Shown here: positions 24,101-34,450 of the stretch, in pieces
How the letters are laid out: each line of letters begins with the position of its first letter
How positions within the stretch are numbered: position 1 is the first letter of the stretch
NCBI GenBank assembly: GCA_024516035.1
Contig: CM044957.1
Location: forward strand, 5,057,017 to 5,121,016
DNA from: Bactericera cockerelli
Taxonomy: Eukaryota; Arthropoda; Insecta; Hemiptera; Triozidae
Direction of reading: 5' to 3'
DNA length: 64,000 bases
Translations under genes and position numbers: made by a program
Notes under the pieces: generated by a model
What the model was told of the DNA's origin: nothing
What the model saw: the letters and a program-made list of their open reading frames with translations, nothing else
Databases searched by the model: none

Positions 24101-26631
24101 TTAAAAACCACCAATGTGGAAATAAAGTATTTCTTTCATGAGCGCGCGATTAGCTCACTTGCTTGCCATGTGGAAGATCCTGGGTTTGATCCTCCATGCC
24201 AAATATTTTCTTTATTCTTAATTTGGTTACAATTATTTGTAAGGGAGACCTTGTGGTTTGCTTGTGTTGACCCAGCACCTAATGGGGAAGTATTGTGTCA
24301 TTTCTTACCCATCAGTGGGGAGGCATACTACTGGATGGGCACTTGGACAGGGTATAACACAGACCACGAGCGTCTACAGTAGCTCCTGTTTCATGGCTAC
24401 AAAATAAAAACGGCTGTGAAACACTCATCTTTAAAAAAAAAAATATGAACTCTTACATTGGCTTGAATCAACTTGAATTTCTTTCCAAAGTAGTTGTGTG
24501 CATTGATGAAGTTTTCCCGATCTTCATGGCTCCATTTGTCCAAAGTGTCAGCAGCCCGTTTAGTGTATTGTAGGGCTTCCTTAGCTTGGTTCAGATCATA
24601 AAGACACTCATGTAACAATATGAGGGATTGTTCCTCACAAATGTTGAACATAGTCTCAGCATGTTGCACATATTGTTCCACTGAAAATAAATCAAGAACA
24701 TACTACCTACTGACTTTGGATCTCTTTCCTCTGTGCGTTTATTTTTATGTACAGTAAATATAATGATAAATTGTGTTTTAAATATGTATTTTGTAAATGA
24801 TGTAATGTATGTAAAAATGAAATAAGTTGTGAGAAATACAACAGATACTCTGAGTGAGACAGACCTGCTCATGAGAATGAGACTATAACTAAACAACCTT
24901 TCCACCAATCTTGAAAATAGTAAGCTTCTTGCTGTATCTACCCTATAATTTCACCTAATCATTACTCAAAACTTAAACAATACATAAACATTCTAAAAGC
25001 CTGATAGAGCTTAAAATTGTGATACCAACTCATAGAATTCTCACATTTGAATAAATATTTCCACCTTACCCTTCATATTTGATTTTTTTCAAAAATAATT
25101 TAAGGAATCCTTTAAGTACCTACATTGAACAATGCTATCACTCACATTCTGAGGAAGTACATTTCAATTTAGATGGCAGCCACACAGGATCTGATCTGTC
25201 CAGTTCCAGATAGCAAAAACTCTTGTCCAGTACATTATTAGGAACATTGGCTTGATATTCAGAGCCAATATGGATTTTGTCTGGAAATAAATAATAAACA
25301 TGTTAAGTTAAATCTGTAATTTTGTCTGCAAAACTTCTTTTACTCTGTCTTATCCCACTTGAGAAGGGTTGACATTGTTCAACCTCATGGTTAAGGTTGG
25401 TTGGTTTTGGCATTTTTTATGGCTGGATGCCCTTCCTAATGTCAACAATTTTATTAGATTAAACATTTGCTGGGAATCACACCAGCTACTCACATTAATC
25501 TCACCCAGCCTAGGTATGGCTGGAAATGCCAGCCTCACATGTATGGAGGGAACAGAATTTTCTGTGTGAAACATCTGCTCCAACTGGGAATCAAACTCAG
25601 AATCTCTGTAATAGGTGCAGTAGTCACAATCATTACATGACGGAGGCTGGCTTAATTTTGTCTGCATAACGAGTCAAACTATGGCTTGGTTACTCATGCA
25701 AACAACTCTATTGCCACGTCAACCTCACGCAGTCTGAGTAGGACCAATACCCCAGCTAAATTTGAAATCATGTTTATGACAGGTTGCCTTTGGTATGCTC
25801 ACTGTTACTTAATTTCAAGTGAACGTCACAGGCACAAAATATGTATGTATGTATGATTTTCTTTGTGGTGAAGCACAAGGCCTCTTCACAATTTTTGTGG
25901 GTAGCGCAGCATTACTAAGAGCCTCCTTTACATTTCGAATTATTCTATTACATTAATTTCTTTTTACTCTGGTAATGCCGCCACTGGTCGTTACTCATAC
26001 AAGTAACTACTCATTTTTCCTCACGAGGTATGAGTGGACCCCGAACATCCAAGTACAGAACAGAAAAATTCCTGCCCCGCTGGGGATCAAACCCAGGTCA
26101 CCATGTGTGCAATGCATAGTGCGCTAACTCACTCTGCCACGGTGACACAGGCACAAAATATATGAACATATACCTACTCTTTTACATTTCACTTTTTTAG
26201 TAGTCAACTAGGTATTCTATAACTAGATAAACCTCACCCAGCCTGGGTTAGTGGTCTCAATTCAACTTAAGTGAAAAATTGGTTTGTTCTGAACCACATA
26301 TTCTATGTGTGATCAACCACTGAGAGAACTAGGACTTTTTCTTCATTGGCCATTAAACCCTTGGGAAACTAGAAGTTAGCCTTGCTTGTTAGGGTTGGCA
26401 AGTCCATTCTCTGTGTATAGTCGTTCTCTGTGTATACAAAACACTAGTATTCTTCCTATTTAACGGGGTAGTGTTTACTGAAGTTTAAGTATAAGTAGAT
26501 TCGTAATTATGTCCCTGAGAAGTTTAACTGTAACAGAATGATACAAGGATGATCTTACCTTCATCACCAGAGCTACAATCACTTGCAATACTTTCTGAGT
26601 CGGAACAGTTTCCGTTCCTGTCTGCATCCAT
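20841..26631 (-). CDS. ELM2-SANT domain corepressor (CoREST-like), seven exons, 3' incomplete
   Basis: Exons in transcript order: 26631-26559, 25280-25146, 24680-24457, 23733-23605, 22921-22732, 22151-21928, 21140-20841 (gap). All borders are AG/GT with matching phases, and the visible coding length is 1275 nt (425 codons). The product starts MDADRNGNCSDSE. Exon 2 opens the ELM2 domain (KIHIGSEYQANVP). Exons 3-4 give the SANT domain (HEDRENFINAHNYFGKKFKL, then LPNKSISDLVDYYYMWKKTR), which most resembles the first SANT domain of CoREST/RCOR. Exons 5-6 are Ser/Thr/Pro-rich. Exon 7 has a Cys cluster (CTVC, then CYLCKPC) like a degenerate GATA-type finger. ELM2-SANT proteins bind class I histone deacetylases in nuclear complexes. 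CoREST versus another ELM2-SANT family (MTA, MIER, RERE/Egl-27) is uncertain. Confidence 0.88.
21838..21927 (-). mobile_element. SINE-D-like head at the exon 6 boundary
   Basis: On the - strand: GTATGTAGCGCACTCGCC, TTGCACACAGGTGACCCGGG, TTCGATCCGCGGG, then a short TTTTTTCTACTCTGTATTGG body. It matches the tRNA-derived head of SINE-D. Confidence 0.7.
21928..22151 (-). CDS. corepressor exon 6, donor at a SINE boundary
   Basis: Acceptor TTCTATCCAG; encodes DSCITSTTPELPSQ ... LLMTVDVLNSMDVTSAVHVL ... PKMGDEEEDV. The best phase-0 donor consistent with exon 7 is GTATGT at 21927-21922, inside the start of a tRNA-SINE head. An alternative GTGGTA lies 3 nt upstream. If unspliced, the frame continues about 60 codons into the SINE. 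Confidence 0.65.
22485..22700 (+). mobile_element. SINE-C copy in corepressor intron 5
   Basis: TGTCCCGGTAGCTCCGTGGT, box-B GGGTTCGAAACCC, body GCAGTATAAATAAGGCGATA and an ATT-rich tail. The tail ends about 30 bp from the exon 5 donor. Confidence 0.85.
22732..22921 (-). CDS. corepressor exon 5 (Ser-rich linker)
   Basis: Acceptor GTTTCTCAG, 190 nt, donor GTAAGT (phase 1). Encodes a low-complexity acidic/Ser-rich segment (ESSQVDKSPSEPIESQ ...). It is assigned by splice sites and phase continuity, not by a domain. Confidence 0.75.
22955..23604. other. corepressor intron 4
   Basis: Contains a + strand tRNA-like SINE head relic at about 22968-23045 (GAGTGATTAAGGTGCTAGCC, box-B-like TTTCAAATCCCACC) and a direct repeat CAACCTAGATGTTAAAGAGA at about 23531 and 23569. 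Nothing else recognised. Confidence 0.5.
23605..23733 (-). CDS. corepressor exon 4 (SANT helix 3)
   Basis: 43 codons, phase 0 at both ends: LPNKSISDLVDYYYMWKKTR then NSVSLL and a hydrophilic end HALAE; donor GTAAAA. The aromatic/WKK signature is the SANT recognition helix. Confidence 0.92.
24140..24443 (+). mobile_element. SINE-F copy, full length
   Basis: Head GAGCGCGCGATTAGCTCACT with box-B-like GGGTTTGATCC; body with GACCCAGCACCTAATGGGGA and TACAGTAGCTCCTGTTTCAT; end AACACTCATCTTTAAAAAAA. Other copies: 18541 (+, fragment), 19531 (-), 46542 (-, fragment), 62593 (-). Confidence 0.85.
24457..24680 (-). CDS. corepressor exon 3 (end of ELM2, start of SANT)
   Basis: Acceptor TTATTTTCAG; begins LEQYVQHAETMF and contains WSHEDRENFINAHNYFGKKF (SANT helices 1-2); donor GTAAGA. 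The SINE-F poly-A ends only about 14 nt beyond this donor. Confidence 0.9.
25146..25280 (-). CDS. corepressor exon 2 (ELM2 start)
   Basis: Acceptor TTATTTCCAG; encodes DKIHIGSEYQANVPNNVL ... DPVWLPSKLK, the IxxGxxYQAxxP opening of ELM2 domains; donor GTGAGT. Phases 1 and 1. SINE-G ends about 50 bp upstream of the acceptor. Confidence 0.88.
25331..25652 (-). mobile_element. SINE-G copy (tRNA head, shared body) with 14-bp TSD
   Basis: The - strand head GCCAGCCTCCGTCATGTAAT has a box-B-like GAGTTTGATTCCC. The body GGCTGGGTGAGATTAATGTG matches the 5S-SINE module, and the tail has CCATGAGGTTGAACAATG. The perfect direct repeat TAATTTTGTCTGCA is at 25317-25330 and 25653-25666. It lies in corepressor intron 1. 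Confidence 0.88.
25843..26145 (-). mobile_element. SINE-D copy with 16-bp TSD
   Basis: Full-length SINE-D: - strand head GTCACCGTGGCAGAGTGAGT, box-B GGGTTTGATCCCC, body with CTCATACCTCGTGAGG, distal AATGCTGCGCTACCC. Perfect direct repeat CACAGGCACAAAATAT at 25827-25842 and 26146-26161. Second SINE in corepressor intron 1. Confidence 0.9.
26559..26631 (-). CDS. corepressor exon 1 (start codon)
   Basis: ATG at 26631-26629, acidic N-terminus MDADRNGNCSDSESIASDCS, donor GTAAGA after 26559 (phase 1). A second ATG nearby is out of frame, so this start is preferred. Confidence 0.82.
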
Positions 26632-28461
26632 CTTCTGGAACTTTATCTCAAAAGTCAAAGTTGGAGAAAATGAAGAAGAGAATAAAACTATAATAGTAGA
26701 TACTAGGTAACTAATTTGGGACTAGACTTCTTTAGAGTAATAGAAAACTTTAGGGATCTAATAGGTGTCCTGAATGATTATATAAATATCTTTTTAAGTG
26801 TGAATTAAAAAAATATTTGTTAGTTTACTTTAATGTGTTAATAGGGTCAGGGATATTAAATAAATAGTTGATTAATTTAATTATATTGGGAAAAATAAGA
26901 ATTTCAACAAAACTACAAAACTGATTTTTTTTTTTAAATTTGGTTTGGGACTTGCATATCAATTTTTTTTTAAATACAGTGTTGCCGTGAACATGCGGCA
27001 GTGACATCCAGTACATACATGTCACATTGCATAAGCGCAATTCAATAGGCGCTCATAGAAATTCACCTCTCATAAATGAAAAGGCATATACTTAATTTTA
27101 ATACAAAATTGAAACACTAGAATAACTTTGGAATCCTTTCCAAATCACGAGTAGAGACCACAAAATCTTGCTTTGTGCCTAAATCTTCAGTGACCGAGTC
27201 CGAATGGCTGCGGGGTCCGTTTTTCTCGGCTCTGCACTTTGGATGTCGGGTCCTACCCTTGCTTCATGAGGACAATTGGGTTAGTTGTAGAGTGGGCAAC
27301 GACCAGTGGCGGTTACGAGATTGAAATTAGAATAATATACATATTTATTATGTTGGTTGGTTGGAGATTGTGATGCATTAGAAATTATTTTCTCATTGGA
27401 AACTAGGTAGTAGTTCTGTGAACTGTAAACCTCACACAGATTATACTATTGCATTGTAAATGGCATATCAAGCATGAGAACATCGAGACCTTTCATTCAA
27501 TACCCCACTCAATGGGTTATAATTAAAAAATATCGACCGGCCTTTTTTTTCTTTTTTTCTTTTTTTTACAACGGTGCGGTCGCCTTCGCTTTCATGATCA
27601 CAAAATTTCACAACTAAAATCAAATATTATATTTTAACGACTCACAAAATTTCAAAAGCATTGCTTTATTAAATAAAATTATAAAAAACATTTATAGTTT
27701 CCACCAAAACGGCCCTAAAATTCTAAATCGGTATAATTCTAGGACTTCAATAAATATGAATACCAAATTTCAGCAATTTTGAAGAATCCGGTCGGGAGTT
27801 ATAGCGGAAAAGATTGACAATCAAACGAAAGCCAGATCCTTTAGTATCCAATTTAACCTCTCGTAGGTCGAAATTAATAAGAGACAAATTCTGTAATATC
27901 ACAAAAGTCATTGCTAAGTGTTGGTTTTCCCTATCATACACAGAACGCAATCTTAGCGCCACAGAGGTATTACAAAAACGTCTATTAATTCCACCCGTAG
28001 TGTCGGTTAAAATAAGGAAAGTAAAAATGTTGCCTCCATTTTTTTGTCCAGATCTAATAGATTTAACCCTGAAAAACCATCCAAATCGTATTACGCAACA
28101 TCACTAAAATACATGTGTCCCAAAATTACTTCAAAAAAATTTTTTACACCCATTTTTTTAACAGTTCTTCATTAATACGTTTTTGCACCTACTGCTAGCT
28201 AGTCTAGTATTTTTTATGCAAAAAATTAGTGTACAACCTTGCTGTATCTGGTAGCGTGATGTCACGTGATGTTAGATGTCACGTATAGGTAAGAATTCTT
28301 CTGTTAAACAAAAATCAGTCGTTCTAATCAGTGAGGCAATGGACAGGAGACTTTTAGGGGAGACAGCATTATTTCGACAGCATTGTTTAGACCTTTGTTC
28401 ATTTAGACATTGGGTAAATCACTTTCTTATTATTATCACAAAATTATGTTCCCTCCGAACA
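26632..28461. other. upstream region of the corepressor gene
   Basis: Holds the unmapped promoter and 5' UTR. AT-rich; no clear TATA box or initiator can be defended. A SINE-D-like relic lies near 27185-27300 (CTCTGCACTTTGGATGTCGG), and an inverted Harbinger-MITE fragment at 27928-28006 (CTTAGCGCCACAGAGGT). Confidence 0.45.
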
Positions 28462-28720
28462 CGTGAGACTGGCATTTCCGGCCCTACCCAGGCTGGGTGA
28501 GGTTGATGTTGGTAGCTGGTACGATTCCCAGCGAATGGAGGGTAAAGCCCCCGTCCTAGTCAGGACGTTAAGTTAAATAGAATCGTTGGTGTTAGAATTG
28601 GCATCGACTCGTAAAACTGTGCCACAACCAACCAAAATCAAACATGAGGTTGAATAATGCCGACCCCAAATAAGATTATGAAAAGGTAAATTAAAAGAAG
28701 TAGAAGAAGATTGTATTTAA
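28462..28720 (+). mobile_element. SINE-G copy, 5'-truncated
   Basis: Body CCCAGGCTGGGTGAGGTTGA, CGATTCCCAGCGAATGGAGG, then AACATGAGGTTGAATAATGC and CGACCCCAAATAAGATTATG. The tRNA head is missing or degraded. Confidence 0.7.
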
Positions 28721-28748
28721 CACCAATAAATGTCTCTTTAGACTATAG

Positions 28749-28949
28749 TAATAATAATATAATAATAATTATCGCCTTATTTATACTTCCCGATTAAGAC
28801 TATTAAGTCCCATTATTCCAGCTGTAAGCCCAAGACGTCTTATTATGTGGTGAAAATCCCAAATAGGAGGATGTCATGTCCCGGCTAAATTTCGAACCCG
28901 TGACCTCTGGATTAGTAGACTGCCGCCTTTACCACTGAGCTACCGCGAT
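28749..28949 (-). mobile_element. SINE-C copy
   Basis: ATCGCCTTATTTATACTTCC at the left, tRNA-like complement ending GAGCTACCGCGATA at the right. Confidence 0.85.
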
Positions 28950-29734
28950 AGCGTATAATCCCACCCAGTGTATGAATTCTTCCACATATATTTCAGTTTG
29001 TGACCACATAATAATTGTCTAATTAGAAGTGCGGCTTCACACTAAGCGATTCAAAATGGGACATTACCGCGCCGCACCCTAAATTAATAACTACCATGAA
29101 ATTTAGTACAATTTTATCCTTTTGAATGACCTTTAGGTTAATTGAATTTAGAAATGAATTATTAGGACCGAATTATTATCTATTAATCTATTATATATAA
29201 AAATAAAATCAATTCGGATCTGAAATCCATGCTATTGATTTGTATCGATAATATCCACATTAGAAAATAAGTGAATATTCTTATAGTAAAAAAAAAACTG
29301 CAACCTTATTTTTACGAAACATTGAAAAGTTAAAATAAATCTTTCCTTAGAAGACCACATTTTTTGTATTAGCTTAGGGAAAGTGTTGCTTTGTAAACTA
29401 TATGTATATTGATTCTAAATAAAACAATTTATCTTATCTTATACAAATAAAGTACCTACAGTCCTACATACCTGTATATCTAGGCAGGTCAGTATAACCC
29501 AATTAGCACTAAATACCTATTCCTCTTATTCCAGCAGTTTTTTTTTCGGGCAATATCCAAGCACTGGGTGGGATCTGAACCCTATCTAAGTAAATTACAA
29601 GTCTCTGGCCCTTACCACTCCGAGCACCAAAATTAAAGTTGCTTTTCGGGCCTAAGTAATCTAAGTATTAAAAAAGTTTACAATCAAGATTATGTAGGTT
29701 AGAATGTCCCTCAAGTCGGACTCATGTATTGTAT
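28950..29734. other. gene-free AT-rich stretch
   Basis: Only a degenerate - strand tRNA-like relic at about 29555-29640 (GTGGGATCTGAACCC) is recognisable. Confidence 0.4.
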
Positions 29735-30712
29735 GGGTCATTTTCATTTATCTTGGGCATATCAAGTCCGCAACCTTTCTCCTTTAACAAATGAGAAAAT
29801 AATAGGGATATATGACTAAAATCTATTTGATCACATAGGAAAATTTTTTTTTATATAAATTACAATAATAAATTGTCTTTTAAACTAATGTGGAGACTCA
29901 AAATTGCCAGTTATGTAAGTAACGTTCATGATATTTTAGGTGTCCCTTAGTCTAAGATTTTACTCTGAATATAATGGGGAGAAAAAAATGCATTTCTCCC
30001 CATTATATTCACCAAAATCCAATATAAATGAAAAAAATACAGTTTATTTAGGATGTGACCATTAGTTTTCATAAAAATAATAATGTTCACCTCATTCTAC
30101 AGACGTGTAAAGTTGTGTCCCTCCGAAGAAAAAAAAATCTCCGTCATGAATGTTACCCCCAAAAAAATGTAAACCATTTTGAAAAACCCTTAGAATGAGA
30201 AGCTAGCAGCTGCCGCCATTTTGCTTCTTACAGATGACATTGTTTTTGTTTTGAAATTTCCTGTCAGTTGGATGTTGGATGCAGTACAGTGAGGGACAAT
30301 GGTGGGTCTAATTTTTTTTGACAAGAACGTTACGCGGTTTTTAAAATAAATTGTAATGATTCTTTAATATATAATGTATTTCTTTAATTCTTCTACATGT
30401 CCTCTTTCCAATCAAATATTTTTGTTTGTAAGGTGAATATTCTTTTATTGAGAAAAGATTGTTTTAGTGGCGTGTTACTCATGAACGTTACCGTCATGAA
30501 CGTTACCCGTGGTCATTAACGTTACCTGGTACGTTAAGTTTTTGTAATTTTGTGTGAAGAGGTAGCTGCTAGAAATATTCTAATGAAAGCTTTTACTCAA
30601 AGGTATTTGTCTTAGTCTTCTGAGCCTAAAAAATTGTTCAAAATTGTTTAGGAAAAAGGTAACGTTCATGACTTGAAAAAATCCAATTGCCCAAGATAAA
30701 TGAAAATGACCC
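29735..30712. mobile_element. 978-bp TIR element with repeated TCATGAACGTTACC motifs
   Basis: Ends GGGTCATTTTCATTTATCTT plus GGGCA form a ~25-bp perfect inverted repeat. GTAT flanks both sides (29731-29734, 30713-30716). Inside, TCATGAACGTTAC or close variants occur in both orientations near 29919, 30143, 30323, 30480, 30493, 30514 and 30659. A 16-bp-stem hairpin (GAATATAATGGGGAGA) is centred near 29988. No long frame, so non-autonomous. Confidence 0.75.
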
Positions 30713-31774
30713 GTATAGTCCAACTAGAGGCTTGAGGGATGGTCAGTGTGGCTTATCTTTGTATAAATCCTATTTTATTATTGGGGAACCTGCTTCTCCT
30801 TCTCCTTCTTATCACCATAATGTCCTCAGTTGGTATTTTAGACATATCTTATGGAATATGCTTCATGAATACTGTGGAATAACAACATTCCTGAAAACTG
30901 TCTCGAGCTATTAGGCTATTTTTTTAGCAGACAATGGTTCCGAGATGTTATCAACTAGGTATTTTATTACGTTTGTTTATTGATAGGTACGTAGGTAAGA
31001 CATGTAAATTGTCGAGCAGTCAGTCATAACTCAAACATGAGGTTCGTCAAAAAGAGATTCATCAAACGCTTGTGCTGAGTTGATTAATATTCAAGGAGGC
31101 ACAGGAATCAGCCTGACTTGAGTCCAGGATCCCAGAGGAAATCATAAATCAATCACAAGGGACAGGGCAAGCCCAAGAGTATGGTAATTTGGAATATACA
31201 CATTGCATAATTTATATGTTTAATATATTAATATACAATTATAGCATTGATTGTGGAATTCACGGTAGATACGTAGCATTGTTGTCCGATTATCTACAAT
31301 TATACAACAAAAAACATCACTATCAATCTATCAATCAAAAACATTACACCTAATATTCATCATCAAAATCATCATTACCTAAAGAGCTTATCTACCATCA
31401 ACTGAACATGGTCATACCTAGATTAGATACCTATCTACAAAATCTACAAACATTATCAGAAATACAAAACGCCCATATTTTTTACACTTTAATTGAATCG
31501 GCATATGCAAAAACCATTCATCTGACATTTTTTTCGAAAATGTTTTTTTTGTTGAAATGAACTCCTCTTATGAAGCTCTATGAACTGTGTAAAAATCAGT
31601 CATGTGACACTTCTCCCTACAGAAGTATCCCAAGGTCAAAATTTCTAGAATATGTAAGAACCGTTCATTTGCAGCAGATGAATGGTTTTTACAAAGTTTC
31701 TTCTCAAAGTAGGGGAAACTCTCATGTGAGAGGGGAAACCATGCTCTTATCATTAGTTTGTGGTTATGTTAATG

Positions 31775-31945
31775 AAGTTGGGTGGAAGAGATTGCCACAG
31801 GCAATAACCCCGCCCTTTAGGTAGGACATTTCTCTCTTTTTTTTCCTTCATGTATATTTGTTTAATCTTTTTGTTTTTCTTTATATTTCATTATGTTCTA
31901 CTGTATATATTTTTTGTTCTACCTAATAAAGCTTAAAAAAAAAGT
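31775..31945 (+). mobile_element. LINE 3' tail
   Basis: GAAGTTGGGTGGAAGAGATT, CAATAACCCCGCCCTTTAGG, T-rich 3' UTR, CTAATAAAGC and an A-run at 31935. Same family as 3800-4018 (-). Confidence 0.7.
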
Positions 31946-32044
31946 TGTAGGTACCTACTTTGGTTTGTTTATATTTTAATGTTTATAAATTTGTTACTTT
32001 TCTAGTGCTTATTAGACCCAAATTTGTGAGTTTTTATATCTAAA

Positions 32045-32284
32045 GTGAGTGTTCTGTATGAAGCTTTCATTGATGGAGTTATTAAGTATACATTCACACT
32101 CAGAAGCTCAGCACAATGTGGTCAACATCAACTTCCAGTCAAAGAAGCATACGATGGAAAGTTAACTATAGAAAAGAAGAAAATGGTCAATGTTCAAAGT
32201 TTGATGGCCTATGTTCCAGATACTTATATTGCTTTCTGGGAAGAAATAAGTGCATGGCCTGTATACGATAAAACAACAGAATAA
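32045..32284 (+). pseudogene. short frame in TIR element, possible transposon protein remnant
   Basis: A 79-codon frame without clear start (GTG). It reads as a plausible globular C-terminal end (KKKMVNVQSLMAYVPDTYIA, then FWEEI). It lies inside the TIR element and is probably a remnant of its coding region. I recognise no family with confidence. Confidence 0.3.
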
Positions 32285-32346
32285 ACAGGTGGTGTTATTC
32301 TTGGCCTAAGCCAATACAGAAGTGTTCAAATCCATTCATATTGTAC

Positions 32347-32575
32347 TAGCGGGCTGTCGCCCGCTTTGCGGGCCGAGGCATGGCCGTGAAAGCATAAAAT
32401 CCTTTTTCGCCAATGGCAGGTGTTGTAGTAGGAATTTCGAAAAATCCCGTCTTATTGCACATCTAGACTATAAGACAAAGCTACCTACCAAATTTCAGCT
32501 CCCTAGGTATTACGGTTTGGGCTGTAGAGCGATGATCAGTCAGTCAGTCAGTGACTTTGACATTTATATATTAAT
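32347..32575 (+). mobile_element. interspersed LINE-tail-like repeat, copy 2
   Basis: CTAGCGGGCTGTCGCCCGCT to GACTTTGACATTTATATA, nearly identical to 17993-18240. The high similarity suggests recent amplification. Confidence 0.65.
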
Positions 32576-32989
32576 ATTTTTCTAATGCAAACATAAAGAA
32601 AGAAATGTTCAAATTTATTTTGTAAAACCATTATGTTGCAATTATATGTTTTCCCTTTAAGTGAAAAGAAAAGTATGAACCTACTCCAAAAAGTTGAACT
32701 ATGCAAAAACCATTCATCTGGGAAAAAATAAAATGGCCAATACGACTCATAGAAAATTCTGAGGAGTTTTTTTCTCTCTTGGGAACATGCGGAAGACACA
32801 TATTTAGTTGTGTTTGTAATTACACATCAGTATCTTAAACCGTTTTTCAGTAATATTGTTTTTATCGTTTCCTGAAAAGTTTAAAAATTGTCAGATGAAT
32901 GGTTTTTGCATATGCCGATTCAATTGGAGCAATCAAATAGTTGTTAAAAAGAGACATTCATCATAAATGTATGACAGGTCAGACGTCAC

Positions 32990-34050
32990 AGGGACGGATA
33001 TAATGTAGGTACACTGGGGGACTATAAACAGGGAGTAGACCAGCATTGGCTTGGTTCTGGGGGCCCTTGTCAATTATTAGCCTCCTTGTAAAGACAGTGG
33101 TAGAAGTGCTGGGTCATTCCTCCGCTGTCTGCCTACCATCGTTCACGATGACGCCACCCTATGATGAAGATGAATACGCACAAAAAAATTCCCAATGAGT
33201 AAAGTAAATACCTATAATATATCTTGACATAAATGGATTCTCGGAGGTATGAAGACTCAAGACATAGACAATTCCTAACTATTTTCTTAATTGCCATATT
33301 GCTATACATAATATTTATGTACATAACATAATATTTATGTATAGTGTATACTTACCTATACACACAATAATTATGTACCTACCTACTTCACAATAGTCTC
33401 AATAAAAAATACATCGCCAGTTATGGACAAAATACTTCCTCGTGAATGGTAATGGTTCTTTTACTAAATCGCTCGTATCCACAAAAGTTCTCAAAGTTCT
33501 TTAAATGGTGGAATGCCGTTTTTCCTACATTCGAGACTTTATAAAAAAAAATCTGTATCGGCAACTTACATTTGCACTTTTTGACCCAAATTTCGTGATT
33601 TTTTAAATATCAAGGCTCTACTATAAATTAATCAATGAAATATACAAATCAAGCTCGCCGGCAGGCGAGCGCTCGTCAAGTAGCGCCAGCCAACCGGCCT
33701 ATATTAACACGAAACAGAGTTTATACGTATTTTGTTTTATTGTTTTCGCACACCTCCCGCTAACTTTTATCGATTTTTATTTCAAATTCGTAATTAAACG
33801 CGAAAATAGATTGTGTTTCACGAAAGTGCGAGGTTCAGACGATCAGTTAAAGTCGTTTTCTGGCCACGCCGAAAATCTTAAATTTCATGAAAATATTCAT
33901 ACAGGTTTTTTTTTTTCAGACCAATTTTCTGTCAAGCGTACAGCAATGTGTGCTTGTCGTGGAAAGACGTGAGATACGTTTTTGAAAAGGGAATTTTTAT
34001 TTCTGCATACCTTTTATAGTTTCAAGTATTTATTTTTTATAGGATAGGAG
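32990..34050. other. gene-free stretch with second TATA-containing repeat
   Basis: The CTATAAACAGGGAGTAGACC segment at about 33022-33041 matches the one at 5168. The sequence CTTCCTCGTGAATGG near 33437 resembles 23860. No coding sequence recognised. Confidence 0.4.
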
Positions 34051-34450
34051 ATATAGCCTTCTAAAATAAAAGCGGAAAGTTGCACAGAGCCGCCCCTGGT
34101 TATCTTGGAGCTGCGATTCTGGTATTTTTCGAAAGGCGTTATCATAGGAAAAAATATAAAAATATAACCAAATTATTACACTGGACCAAACTTGAGTTAT
34201 AGCCTTTGAAAGGAATACTTATTTTGGAGCCCAGAGCCGTCTATTGTTATCCTAGAGATGTATTTCTGGTGTTTTTAGAAGGGTCTAGTCAAAGGAAATG
34301 AGATCACTTAATTTCAGATGGTTGAAACAAGTAGAAAAGTCTTTAAAGCCCTCTAAAGGAATATCTATAATGAACCCTGGAGCCACGCCTAGTTATCCCA
34401 AGTTGATGACTGAAGGTTCTTTCTAAAGGTCTAACTACGCAAAATTATAC
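34050..34450. repeat. three degenerate ~147-bp tandem units
   Basis: GAGCC...GTTATC words at 34084-34110, 34232-34255 and 34378-34400, each preceded by GCC(T)TTCTAAA or a similar word and followed by TTCTGGT or TGAAGGTTC. The units are strongly diverged. Confidence 0.55.

Larger units (their letters stand above)
31491..32925. mobile_element. 1.4-kb TIR element with nested repeats
   Basis: A perfect 36-bp inverted repeat (31491-31526 and 32890-32925, starting AATTGAATCGGCATATGC) bounds the segment. The subterminal word ACCATTCATCTG recurs inside near 31680 (inverted) and 32709. A LINE tail (31775-31945), a short frame (32045-32284) and an RTE-like repeat (32347-32575) lie within. Duplication AATT is possible but ambiguous. 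Confidence 0.75.

Noticed and set aside
27814..28107. 97-codon + strand frame
   Set aside because: Crosses a MITE fragment, has no domain and no splice context.
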